Shown: piece after piece, positions 10,185 through 17,383 of the stretch
How positions within the stretch are numbered: the stretch's first letter is position 1
How the letters are laid out: every line of letters starts with the position of its first letter
From: Chara braunii
Taxonomy: Eukaryota > Streptophyta > Charophyceae > Charales > Characeae
Length of the DNA: 20,047 nucleotides
Direction: 5' to 3'
Assembly (NCBI GenBank): GCA_003427395.1
Contig: BFEA01001084.1
Location: 97,840-117,886, forward strand
Translations under genes and position numbers: made by a program
The notes under the pieces: generated by a model
The model's database searches: none
The model's input: only the letters and a program-made list of their open reading frames with translations
What the model was told of the DNA's origin: nothing

Positions 10185-10766
10185 GTGGAAGAGGACCACC
10201 TGGGTGGCAAATGTCCGGCTTCAAAACAGAAACAGCCTGCGTCAGAACCTTCAACGACAAGGCCGGCCATCGACATAGACGCTGGGTACTTCCTGGAGTA
10301 CAAAGACGGCGTCAGGACAAGGCGGGAGTTTGAGATTAGCCCGGCTCAGATCGTCGACCTCGGGGAGTGGGAGGATCTTTACAACCAGCGGTCGCTGGAT
10401 CCTGTGCTCGTGGGAACGATAAAAGATGCAATGAAGTATGCGTTCGAAAATAAAGAGCACACGTACGAGTTGCCGATCTTCAAGCGCGCACCACTGGGGC
10501 TTCAAAAACCAACTCCCGGGACTAAGGCTCAACGGCTGAAGCCAAAGGAGTGGAAAAACGAGCTGGCGGGAGAATACCACTACTACACGGTGTGCGGGCA
10601 GCATAACGCGGCTGCAGCCCGATCGCTGCTCGGGAGCGAGGTGTCCAAGAAGTACAATTTCGAGTGGTGGCCGGCGCGAATGCTTTACTTTCCGAACGAC
10701 GACTTTGAAGGGTATTTTCTTGTTAGTTCACAGGACAACAAGAAGGACCTGAAGGCGCCTCCCTGA
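10185..10766 (+). CDS. ParB/DGQHR-like domain segment
   Basis: This 193-codon open segment of the larger pseudogene is bounded by an upstream in-frame TGA (10176) and a terminal TGA (10764). Its first codon is GTG, so there is no genuine start here. After a basic, low-complexity lead (residues 1-30) come a strand-like FLEYKDGVRTRREFEISPAQ (about 36-55), SLDPVLVGTIKDAMKYAF (70-87), ELPIF (95-99) and the key segment EYHYYTVCGQHNAAAARSLL (130-149). A strand followed by G-Q-H-N and an Ala-rich helix matches the ParB box region (GxRRxxAA) and, more closely, the DGQHR motif of DndB-type proteins. The C-terminal part WWPARMLYFPNDDFEGYFLV continues the fold. Sequence beyond the stop keeps the same frame and style. 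Confidence 0.55.
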   Translation: MEEDHLGGKCPASKQKQPASEPSTTRPAIDIDAGYFLEYKDGVRTRREFEISPAQIVDLGEWEDLYNQRSLDPVLVGTIKDAMKYAFENKEHTYELPIFKRAPLGLQKPTPGTKAQRLKPKEWKNELAGEYHYYTVCGQHNAAAARSLLGSEVSKKYNFEWWPARMLYFPNDDFEGYFLVSSQDNKKDLKAPP

Positions 10767-10919
10767 CAGTTGAAGCTGTCTATGAAAGACATTCGGTGGC
10801 ANTGGAAGCATGACGGCTGCNCGAGAGCTGTGATGGGGAACCCTAGCGGGAAACAAGATTAGGTCCGGACTTGGCGTAAGTTTTGTACAACGGCGCTCCA
10901 TAAGGCGCCTCACAACAGC

Positions 10920-11156
10920 TTGTGGATTCTCGCNGATCAAAAGGAAGAGGAGNCCCTTAAGAAGCAAAATGCTGCCCTGCGTTCTTTTTTCCCTCTCGCT
11001 ATGGCCGGAGAAAATGTCTGGAAACTGGCCGTGGAATTTTTTGAAAAATGGGAGACGGGTAGATTGTTGAGCTACGACGAAGCGAAGTGGATCGTGAAAA
11101 AGAAGAAGGTCAAAAACGTTAAGCCTAGGGTCGCCTACATCCACAACGACAAGTAG
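10920..11156 (+). CDS. Middle segment of the ParB/methylase-like pseudogene
   Basis: This 78-codon open piece lies in the same frame as the segments on either side. It includes LRSFFPLAMAGENVWKLAVE and EKWETGRLLSYDEAKWIVKK, a helical charged region of unknown function. It ends at a TAG (11154-11156) after YIHNDK, and the frame carries on directly into the next segment. Two N bases are present (10934, 10953). It is not an independent gene. Confidence 0.5.
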   Translation: MWILXDQKEEEXLKKQNAALRSFFPLAMAGENVWKLAVEFFEKWETGRLLSYDEAKWIVKKKKVKNVKPRVAYIHNDK

Positions 11157-11171
11157 GGCAGAACTGAGCTG

Positions 11172-12083
11172 GTGTACAACGTCCCCGTGGACCCACCGAA
11201 TAAGAAAGGCAAAAAGGAGAAAGAGGAGGGCGATTGGTTCGTGCAAGTGCCTGACCCGGATGCGCATTGTTGGAAAGCAATTGAATCACTCACGGACAAT
11301 GAAAAGNGTCGCNTTCTNAAGAAGGTGCTTNCTTGCGAGGTCGTTTGGGTCCAGGCCGGCTCCCCNTCGTTGGCGAAGTTGGGGAAGCTGAGCGTGNAGG
11401 ACATGGTGCAACTGGTTAAGTGTGACCGCGTGCTGNTCCGGTTGTGGAATTACTACCAATTCAAGCACGAGAAGAGGTCAGACGAGGATTGGATCCAAAG
11501 GTACCCTTTCCTGAAATCAAGGTCTGCAGTGTTCCGGAAGTTTGAAAGTCAGGGATTGGATGACGAGTTGTGGGATAACAGCGGGAAACACGTTTCGGAC
11601 TCGGCGTTGTTCAAGGACTGTCCGCCGTACATGGGTTGCNACCTGGACAACTCGATTGAGGTGACGGAGAAGTTGGCGGGACACAAGAAGTTNTCCGTCG
11701 ACTGGAGAAACAAGGTTCTNTCCGTATTGAATGGTAGCAGACTAAAGAGCCGGGAGGTCGCCCTTGTCGAAGACATTGTTCACATTAAATGGAAAGACAC
11801 GGGGGACGTGACATCCATCACGTCGTTCGCTAACGACCCTTTGGAGGTGGACATGAGGGGCGCAGAGTTGAAGGAAGCAGTGACTGCCACAAAGAGCCAC
11901 ACGTTCGTCCTCGATCTGTGCGAGCCGGTTGACCTCAAACTGTGGAAGGCCCAAGCGTGCGAGACTTTGGATTCCTATCTTCAGACGTGGTGTCCGTCAC
12001 ATTGGACTCTCGTTATTTTCGTGCCGCGGCAGCACAACCTCACGTTTCTCGCCAGCATCAAAAAAAAAAATTTCCAAAATTAA
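11172..12083 (+). CDS. Methyltransferase-like segment with motif-IV-like strand
   Basis: This open segment of the pseudogene starts at a GTG (no real start codon) in the same frame as the upstream pieces. The first two thirds are charged and helical (WFVQVPDPDAHCWKAIESL, then WNYYQFKHEKRSDEDWIQRY). Near the end come VALVEDIVHIKWKDTGDV and HTFVLDLCEPVDLKLWKAQA (about 11898-11957), followed by WTLVIFVPRQHNLTFL. In beta-class DNA methylases a strand ending in DPPY is followed by a helix and a strand of the VIF type; here LCEPVD stands at the DPPY position, so the catalytic motif looks lost. The last codons (from 12060) belong to the inserted foldback element, and its TAA ends the frame. Confidence 0.5.
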   Translation: MYNVPVDPPNKKGKKEKEEGDWFVQVPDPDAHCWKAIESLTDNEKXRXXKKVLXCEVVWVQAGSXSLAKLGKLSVXDMVQLVKCDRVLXRLWNYYQFKHEKRSDEDWIQRYPFLKSRSAVFRKFESQGLDDELWDNSGKHVSDSALFKDCPPYMGCXLDNSIEVTEKLAGHKKXSVDWRNKVXSVLNGSRLKSREVALVEDIVHIKWKDTGDVTSITSFANDPLEVDMRGAELKEAVTATKSHTFVLDLCEPVDLKLWKAQACETLDSYLQTWCPSHWTLVIFVPRQHNLTFLASIKKKNFQN

Positions 12084-12602
12084 ATAATCATTCTATAGTA
12101 AAATTACATTCTAAATTTTAAATTTTCATTCCTTCTTAAAAAATGTCATTCCAGTTTTAATTTTTTTTGCCTTACTTGAAAACATTCAATCCACGAATGG
12201 GCTATCCCTTCTTATTTGAACTACTTGCTAGAGGTGGAATGAAAGTCTGGATGAGTTTATGAAATATTTTAATGGGACTGTCACTCTATGTAAGGATTTT
12301 CAGTCATAAATAGGTTAATCCAATCTAAATTATAAGGTATTTGTTATAATGAAATGAAAGTTTAATTAAGGCATTCTATAAACTCATCTAGACTCTCATT
12401 CCATCTTGAACAAACAGATGTAGTTGGAAGGGAAAACTTATATTTAGATGGGAACTTATCAAATAAAACTAAAAATTTTAGAATTGGATGAACATTGGAA
12501 TAATAATTCATTAATATGAAGGAACTTTTTTTAATGGAATGTTTTTTCAACTTCCATTTCTCATGGGAATTTTTCTGTTGATGCACCATCTTTCTTTCGT
12601 CA
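12061..12602. mobile_element. ~540 bp foldback / MITE-like insertion
   Basis: An AT-rich block interrupts the coding sequence between FLASIK (left, ending near 12060) and KLLEGKWVRR (right, from 12602). Its inner arms are inverted repeats: 12233-12265 pairs with 12373-12405 with about five mismatches over 33 bp and a ~107 bp loop. Outside these, further imperfect complementarity (CATTCC against GGAATG stretches) suggests long terminal inverted repeats. The host sequence reads TCAA at both edges, a possible short target duplication that I cannot confirm. There is no GT at the left edge, so it is not a normal intron. It carries no transposase and is therefore non-autonomous. Confidence 0.7.
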
Positions 12603-13726
12603 AGCTGTTGGAAGGGAAGTGGGTGAGGAGAGTTCAGCAAAAGAAAAGCTTCCCCGTTGGGAACAATTTGTACACGGAGGAAGACCGCATGTACATCGTC
12701 TTCAAGGGTGACGATCTGCGCGCCTACACGTCCGTGGTCTATGAGGGAAACCTGCCCAGGGGTGCCGCTGCTGCGGTGCGATTGCCTCAGAGGGTCACCC
12801 AGACGGATGTGTCCGAGATTCTCTTTGTGCCTTGGCAGCCTTGCGATTGGTCGCTGGTGACGCCGGAACGACAGGGCAGTGTCTACGGGGATATGAAACG
12901 CAATCCGACACAATTCGTCGGTCTTCTTGATTTCCTTGGCAACAAGGGAGAGGGTGTCGTGTTCCTTGGGAAACCGCACGCGCGAAGCGTCTGGCATCTT
13001 CTGAAGGCCGGTCGGCACGTTGTCGCGATGGAAGGGAATGCCGAGCTCTCGCAATTCCCGATGCAGGTGGTGAAAAGCGAGGTCAATTCAGGTGGGCAAA
13101 ATTGTGAGTTTATGGTCGTGAAGCCAACACGGGATAAGGTGTGGAGCATTAAGACGGATATGATGTTCAAGTTGAGCGAGAGGAAGATGAACAAGATATA
13201 CGATTTCTTGTTCCTTCAAACGTGGTCGAGGAAGGACTCTGACGCCGAGTACGTCCGCCGGAAGGACCACATGTTCGCACTGCTCGACAACTACCACTTC
13301 GCCTCCCGCATGAACGCAAAGACGTTTCTCGATAGGCTGCAGTCGCTGTACTTCGTGGAGTCCGAGGAGCAGTTGAAGTTAGCCAGTTACGCTTTTCTGA
13401 TCTCCACTGATGACGAGGAAGGCAAAGGTGTGGAGTTTGTCGCCAACGCGAAGGAGGAGGAGAGCGACACAGAGAGCATTGACCTGCAGTACGACCCATC
13501 TCCGGCGGACCACGGCAAAGGGTCGTTGTCGGCCGGTCCGTCACCGAGCGCTGCAGCCCTCGTATCACCGTCGGCCAAACCGTCGCCAGGCACCACGACG
13601 ATGAAGTTGCTGGAGGGACTCAGAGCTCTGGCCGTCCCCCCGCCCGCTTTGCGCCCTGGGTCCGACATCCCGCCCGATTATCCATCTTGGCAGGATGACC
13701 ACATCCACTTCCTGCTAGAACCATAA
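12602..13726 (+). CDS. C-terminal methyltransferase-like segment with motif-I-like loop
   Basis: The frame is open from inside the insertion (12539), but host coding resumes at about 12602 with KLLEGKWVRRVQQKK. The region YIVFKGDDLRAYTSVVYEGN leads to EILFVPWQPCDWSLVTPER and then to GVVFLGKPHARSVWHLLKAG (about 12953-13012) and RHVVAMEGNAELSQF. The last two resemble the FxGxG SAM-binding loop and acidic strand of DNA methylases, with the second Gly replaced (FLGKPH). The tail (13440-13680) is rich in Ser, Pro and Ala. The TAA at 13724 is followed in frame by EWGHDMVWHPGVIQ, and after a frameshift near 13785 by WVMAVAIPGAGWASF, so the stop is probably not the original end. Confidence 0.55.
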   Translation, partial: KLLEGKWVRRVQQKKSFPVGNNLYTEEDRMYIVFKGDDLRAYTSVVYEGNLPRGAAAAVRLPQRVTQTDVSEILFVPWQPCDWSLVTPERQGSVYGDMKRNPTQFVGLLDFLGNKGEGVVFLGKPHARSVWHLLKAGRHVVAMEGNAELSQFPMQVVKSEVNSGGQNCEFMVVKPTRDKVWSIKTDMMFKLSERKMNKIYDFLFLQTWSRKDSDAEYVRRKDHMFALLDNYHFASRMNAKTFLDRLQSLYFVESEEQLKLASYAFLISTDDEEGKGVEFVANAKEEESDTESIDLQYDPSPADHGKGSLSAGPSPSAAALVSPSAKPSPGTTTMKLLEGLRALAVPPPALRPGSDIPPDYPSWQDDHIHFLLEP

Positions 13727-13766
13727 CGTCATTCGCCTGAGCTGGAATGGGGCCATGACATGGTGT

Positions 13767-14402
13767 GGCATCCCGGAGTCATCCAGAGAGTGGGTCATGG
13801 CCGTCGCAATCCCGGGCGCGGGATGGGCGTCATTCCCGCGCGAGTCGAAGTCCAACTTCCTGCACCTCGTAAGGGTTCCAGTCCTCCAGAAAGTGACGGC
13901 TTAGAATGACACCATTGGGCCCGGCGACCTGTCCCTCATTTCCACAGCCGATCGAATGTTCCACGAGCTTCAGGACAAGTGCTGGTTGGAATTGACAGAG
14001 GACTACTACGACCTCGACACGCGTCCGTCGAAGGGCACGGTGGACTGGAAAGTGCCCACTCCCAGTGGCCCGGACGGTAGTTCGGGGGGGGGGGCGCACC
14101 TGGAAGNCCTGGAAGTGGAGGGGATGGGGGTGGTGGCGCGGGGGGTGGCAAAGGAATCCCGCCTGGTGGGGAGAGGGGGTCTCATGACCGCAACACGACA
14201 CCGGAGGCAGCCGCGGGGTGGCGGGTTTCGCCGTCGACCGGCCTCCGTCGACAGGCACCTGGCCGGAGCGTACGACACAGTCCACCGACCTCCCTACTTC
14301 GTCCGTGGGCTTAGCGAGGGACATGTTGGCAGCTTTGCTTGCTCTGGGCCGTCGCTTCGGCGGAAAGTTGAAGTCTGCCGGTATCCGAACTACGTCCGCT
14401 GA
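13767..14402 (+). pseudogene. Frameshifted 3' end of the ParB/methylase-like gene
   Basis: After the frameshift the protein-like sequence EWVMAVAIPGAGWASFPRES and NFLHLVRVPVLQKVTA continues to a TAG at 13902 and on through LSLISTADRMFHELQDKCWL, ELTEDYYDLDTRPSKGTVDW and a Gly-rich stretch to about 14100. Beyond this, the open frame to 14402 runs into a copy of the GGATCCGAAC core motif at 14371, so the original coding region most likely ends near 14100. One N lies at 14106. Confidence 0.45.
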
Positions 14403-14751
14403 GGAGCCGCCGGATCGGTCTGGAATGCAATGTCGCACGGGGTCGGGGGAGCCAAGCAAGGATCCTGAAATTGGCAGTGTTGCGGCGCGGGACGGAAACG
14501 TGGGAAAGGTGTCGCCTGAGCACGGGCGACGGCCGCAAGGATTGCAGCATGAGGCTGCAGGTACAGGGTCCGGCGACACGGAGACGACGAAGTCCGCCGA
14601 GATCTGAACTTCTTCGGGCGGGGGGTGTCGGCCAGGGATTGTCGTGCCGTTGAGAGGGGCAGCGTGCACGGAAACGGAAGGGCGGTCTTTGGGATTCAAC
14701 ACGGATACCGCGGAAGGGGATGAGTTTCGTGGAAGGGAAGTAGGGGAGAAA

Positions 14752-15441
14752 ATGGAGGAACGGAGGGGAGCGCAAGAAGGGGAGGAAGAAGGGGAGGAAG
14801 AAGGGGAAGAAGAGGAGGAAGGGGAGGAAGCGGGAGAAACGGAGGTACTTGAGTTGCTTGAAGGAAGGGAGAGTGCCGGATCTGGAGACGACGAGGTAGA
14901 GCACAGTGAGGAAGATGCCGGATCTGGAGAGTCGTCTGACGAGTTCGGACAACTGTACGGAGAGCATCACGAGGATGATGTTGACGACGATGCCACGGGA
15001 ATAGAGATGGAGACACAGGTCGTTAGCAGCCTTTCCGCACAGCGTGAAGATTATGCGGTCCGACCACTGACGTCTGCTGTTGACTTCCAACACCGCTTCG
15101 ACGAGGCTTCCGTCGCTATCAGCCCGTCTAAAACAAATCGGCGTATAAGCATCGACGAAGTTATCGACGGTATCCTCGGCGACCACAACGTGTCTGCCCG
15201 TCCGTCCACAACGCCTGACGTCGACGAAACTCGCAACGTCACGTCTCCCGTTGCAACTGCCCTCGCTTCGTCGCCGCCGAAGACCCTGGTCCTGCCGGCC
15301 ACCCTTGCCGCCGAAGAGGAAGGCGAGGTCGGGGGACGACAGCATGTCACGTCCCCAAAAAAATTTGAGGGTCGGCGCTCAAGCTCTCGACGTGCTCGCT
15401 TTGCCCGCGCCAAATTCCCCATCGAAGGACCGGAGAGATAA
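14752..15441 (+). CDS. Hypothetical protein with acidic N-terminus
   Basis: I choose the ATG at 14752; the frame is open from 14644 but with no earlier ATG. The protein of about 229 residues starts with a Glu/Gly-rich acidic stretch (EEEGEEEGEEEEEGEEAGE), followed by a Ser/Asp/Glu-rich region (SGDDEVEHSEEDAGSGESSD). A more ordinary middle contains NRRISIDEVIDGILGDHN and Pro/Ser-rich linkers, and the C-terminus is basic (RRSSSRRARFARAKFP). An acidic start and basic end suit a nuclear protein, but I do not recognise a family. It could be the first exon of the Ulp1-type gene downstream. The purine-rich composition (14746-14850) could also produce an open frame by chance. Confidence 0.4.
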   Translation: MEERRGAQEGEEEGEEEGEEEEEGEEAGETEVLELLEGRESAGSGDDEVEHSEEDAGSGESSDEFGQLYGEHHEDDVDDDATGIEMETQVVSSLSAQREDYAVRPLTSAVDFQHRFDEASVAISPSKTNRRISIDEVIDGILGDHNVSARPSTTPDVDETRNVTSPVATALASSPPKTLVLPATLAAEEEGEVGGRQHVTSPKKFEGRRSSSRRARFARAKFPIEGPER

Positions 15442-15487
15442 ACAGACTGGTAAGCCGTGAAGAACACCACACTACCCGCGCGTCCAG

Positions 15488-15721
15488 ATGTCGTCGGATT
15501 ACAGTCCGCGCTGTACACACGACGACTGTCCACACTGTCTGTCGATACGGGAAGTTCCGGATGCCGCCATACTACAGCCACCGGCCCTTCCTAATACATC
15601 TCGTCGGCTTATCTGTCACTCGGCCAGATTGCTGGTCGAGGGCGGCGAAAAGTTCGTCGACAAACTTGCACTCCATCTAAGGAAGGATCTGCCCTGGCTG
15701 AGGAAGTGGCCAAGGGGCTAA
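15488..15721 (+). CDS. Small hypothetical ORF
   Basis: An ATG at 15488 opens 77 codons with an early Cys/His cluster (CTHDDCPHC) and a helical C-terminal part (GGEKFVDKLALHLRKDLPWL). The family is not recognised. It lies 46 bp after the acidic ORF in another frame, just before an N-containing stretch (15728-15773) and a core-motif copy at 15779. It might be an exon of the same transcript as the Ulp1-like gene; that is speculation. Confidence 0.25.
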   Translation: MSSDYSPRCTHDDCPHCLSIREVPDAAILQPPALPNTSRRLICHSARLLVEGGEKFVDKLALHLRKDLPWLRKWPRG

Positions 15722-16085
15722 GAAAGTGNCCAAGTGNATGGANTGACNGTTTTCCCATCTCGGGAATAGTGTCNGTTGTAGTCCGCCGGGATCCGAACTT
15801 CCTTTGTCGATGCGGATGTGGTCGGTCTCAGTGGGGCTGGTGTATTGAAAAGTACGCCGCAGTCCGAACTTCGGGAATTGCTGGCCTTTGGCTTCTGTGA
15901 GTTGTGCTGGTTTTCCTTTGCGAAGTGCGGGGGTGTTAAGCTAGAATGTTGCAGTCACAACGGCACGTGGGTGCATATGACAACGCGAAATAATGGTCCT
16001 ATGGTCGGAGAGGTCCTGCTTGACTGTTGCGTCTGTGCGATTGTATGGTTCTCATTTTTCGTTCTGTCTTTCTTGTGTTGTACAG
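15722..16085 (+). other. Probable intron end with polypyrimidine tract and CAG acceptor
   Basis: Several N bases lie at 15728-15773, then two core-motif copies. From about 16050 the plus strand is pyrimidine-rich (CATTTTTCGTTCTGTCTTTC, then TTGTGTTGTACAG) and ends in AG at 16084-16085, a textbook 3' splice site. Coding-like sequence (VGSSRRRRSSKYPEHIF) follows at once. I cannot place the donor with confidence. Confidence 0.5.
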
Positions 16086-17118
16086 GGGTGGGGTCGTCTC
16101 GAAGAAGGAGGTCTTCCAAATATCCTGAGCACATATTCTAGAAAGTCTCCGGGTTGACTACAAAACACAAGGATATGTTAAAGGCATCAGGGGTTGATGT
16201 CGAGATCGGGAGGGAGTAGAACGTTGCCATTAAGGAATGTCTTTCCCTTCTTGCCCCAGAGAAAGGGACATATCCACGATCTGTGAGTAGGGGTCAGGCC
16301 ATGTATGAGAAGTACTTAGCAACGCCTCATGCTCTAGGGGACAATGCCTAGAACTCCGTTTCTCACTACCCCACGTGTCCTTTGCTCGATGTTGTGCAGT
16401 GCGGGCCGCAAGTGCAGCACGCAAGAAAAGTTTCACTGCAGCGATTGAGCCGCTGAGCTTGCGGGTTTAGGACGACATTTTACGAGGCTCGGTGCCCTCT
16501 CACACTGTTCTCTCTATACTGGGCGATGGTCAATTTCGGACTGCCACAAAATATTTCCTCACCCTACTGAATGTCGACAGCGGGGTGAATGATGAGGTGG
16601 TCAATTTCTATATGGCATTGTTAGGGTCAACCGCATGTGGGTCACGTGACATCCTGTCGGGCCTTCAAGCCTTCAGCTTTTATTCGTTCTTCTTCAGTAA
16701 ACTGCGACTTCAAGGACACGGTGGGGTGCGGAGGTGGGCTAGAAACGTAGATTTGCTTCGTTACGATATTGTTTTCGTTCCTGTCCACAAAGATGATGAT
16801 CACTGGATCCTCCTTTCCCTCAACATGAAAGACGATATTCTCAAAATGTTTTACTCTTTTCCTCGCATTGTATCTGATTCTAGTTTTTACCTTTCTGTTT
16901 TCGGGTTGATTGTGCAGTATTTGGAACGTCAAACATCATATAGGCGGTCACGTAGGAGTTGGAAGTCGATGGTGGGAAATATTGTGGTGGATGGAGTTCC
17001 GAGACAAGTGAATGGAGCAAGTTGTGGGATGTTCATGTTGATGTATGCGACGTTGTTGCAACGTGCAGATCGACCGCCTTTCCAGTTCTCTTATAAAGAT
17101 ATTCCGCTTCTTAGATGA
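16086..17118 (+). pseudogene. Decayed Ulp1/SENP-type (C48) cysteine protease
   Basis: After the acceptor, frame 2 reads SSRRRRSSKYPEHIF, a stop, KVSGLTTKHKDMLKASGVDV, a stop, then IKECLSLLAPEKGTYPRSVS and GQAMYEKYLATPHALGDNA, ending in further stops. A frameshift near 16480 leads to the open 208-codon protease part (16492-17118). In that part NDEVVNFYMALL (33-44), FVPVHKDDDHWILL (95-108) and VPRQVNGASCGMFMLMYA (169-186) match the Ulp1 core, with His104, Gln172 and Cys178 in place. The usual catalytic Asp (in a YDS-type motif) is Tyr121 here (MFYSF). The first codon at 16492 is GTG. Ulp1 family members process SUMO-like proteins and are also carried by several plant DNA transposons. In-frame stops, the frameshift and the lost Asp argue against function. 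Confidence 0.7.
16492..17118 (+). CDS. Ulp1-like protease domain, open segment
   Basis: This is the best preserved part of the protease pseudogene (208 codons). It ends with FSYKDIPLLR and a TGA. The catalytic dyad His104 and Cys178 plus the oxyanion Gln172 are visible; Tyr121 replaces Asp. Its last ten or so codons are the start of a 147 bp segment that is repeated immediately downstream. Confidence 0.65.
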   Translation: MPSHTVLSILGDGQFRTATKYFLTLLNVDSGVNDEVVNFYMALLGSTACGSRDILSGLQAFSFYSFFFSKLRLQGHGGVRRWARNVDLLRYDIVFVPVHKDDDHWILLSLNMKDDILKMFYSFPRIVSDSSFYLSVFGLIVQYLERQTSYRRSRRSWKSMVGNIVVDGVPRQVNGASCGMFMLMYATLLQRADRPPFQFSYKDIPLLR

Positions 17119-17383
17119 CAATTAGCATCATATATCTTAGAACATCGTTGTCTTTGATGGATTTGATTGACTTGAAAACTCTTTTCTTAAGGTGTTCCAT
17201 TCGTTGTTCATTGAATTTTGTAAATCGAGACATTATCTTATAAAGATATTCCGCTTCTTTGACGACAGTTAGCATCATCTGTTTTAGGACATCGTTGTCT
17301 TTGATGGATTTGATTGACTTGAAAACTTTTTTCTTAAGGTGTTTCATTCGTTGTTCATTGAATTTTGTAAATCGAGACATTAT
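17090..17383. repeat. Tandem duplication of a 147 bp unit
   Basis: Copy one is 17090-17236 and copy two 17237-17383. They have equal length with about nine substitutions (about 94% identity) and no gap. The unit begins inside the last codons of the Ulp1-like frame and ends CGAGACATTAT. Because 147 is a multiple of three, the minus strand stays open across both copies with a repeated MSRFTKFNEQRM-type peptide, which I treat as incidental. Confidence 0.9.

Larger units (their letters stand above)
10057..14100 (+). pseudogene. Decayed ParB-like / DNA-methyltransferase-like fusion gene
   Basis: The plus strand reads as one protein in frame from about 10057 to 12062. In-frame stops fall at 10176 (TGA), 10764 (TGA), 10860 (TAG) and 11154 (TAG). 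A ~540 bp insertion (12061-12602) follows, then the same protein continues in another frame from 12602, with a TAA at 13724, a frameshift near 13785 and a TAG at 13902. In order I see a basic segment (KKQKTRTPKTTGDKRK), a ParB/DGQHR-like domain, a charged middle region, a motif-IV-like strand (HTFVLDLCEPVDLKLW), a motif-I-like loop (VVFLGKPHARSVWHLLKAG then RHVVAMEGN) and a Ser/Pro-rich tail followed by EWVMAVAIPGAGWASFPRES and QDKCWLELTEDYY. ParB-N domains fused to N4/N6 DNA methylases with motif IV before motif I are known in bacteria and phages. The catalytic DPPY is not present, so activity is doubtful. The family assignment is inference from motif order. Confidence 0.6.
14371..15875 (+). 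repeat. Four more copies of the GGATCCGAAC core motif
   Basis: Degenerate copies occur at 14371-14392, 14590-14612, 15779-15801 and 15851-15875 (partial), in the same orientation as those at 6299-9892. They lie right of the ParB/methylase-like gene and on either side of the acidic ORF. The copy at 15779 preserves GTCCGCCGGGATCCGAACTT exactly. Confidence 0.7.

Noticed and set aside
12061-12602. Intron interpretation of the block splitting the ParB/methylase-like gene
   Set aside because: There is no GT donor at the left edge, and the inverted arms and A-run edge fit an insertion better.
13830-15345. Long minus-strand ORFs (290 and 344 codons)
   Set aside because: They lie opposite better-supported plus-strand frames, are Pro/Arg/Leu-rich as expected of shadows of GC-rich or poly-Glu coding DNA, and match no family I recognise.
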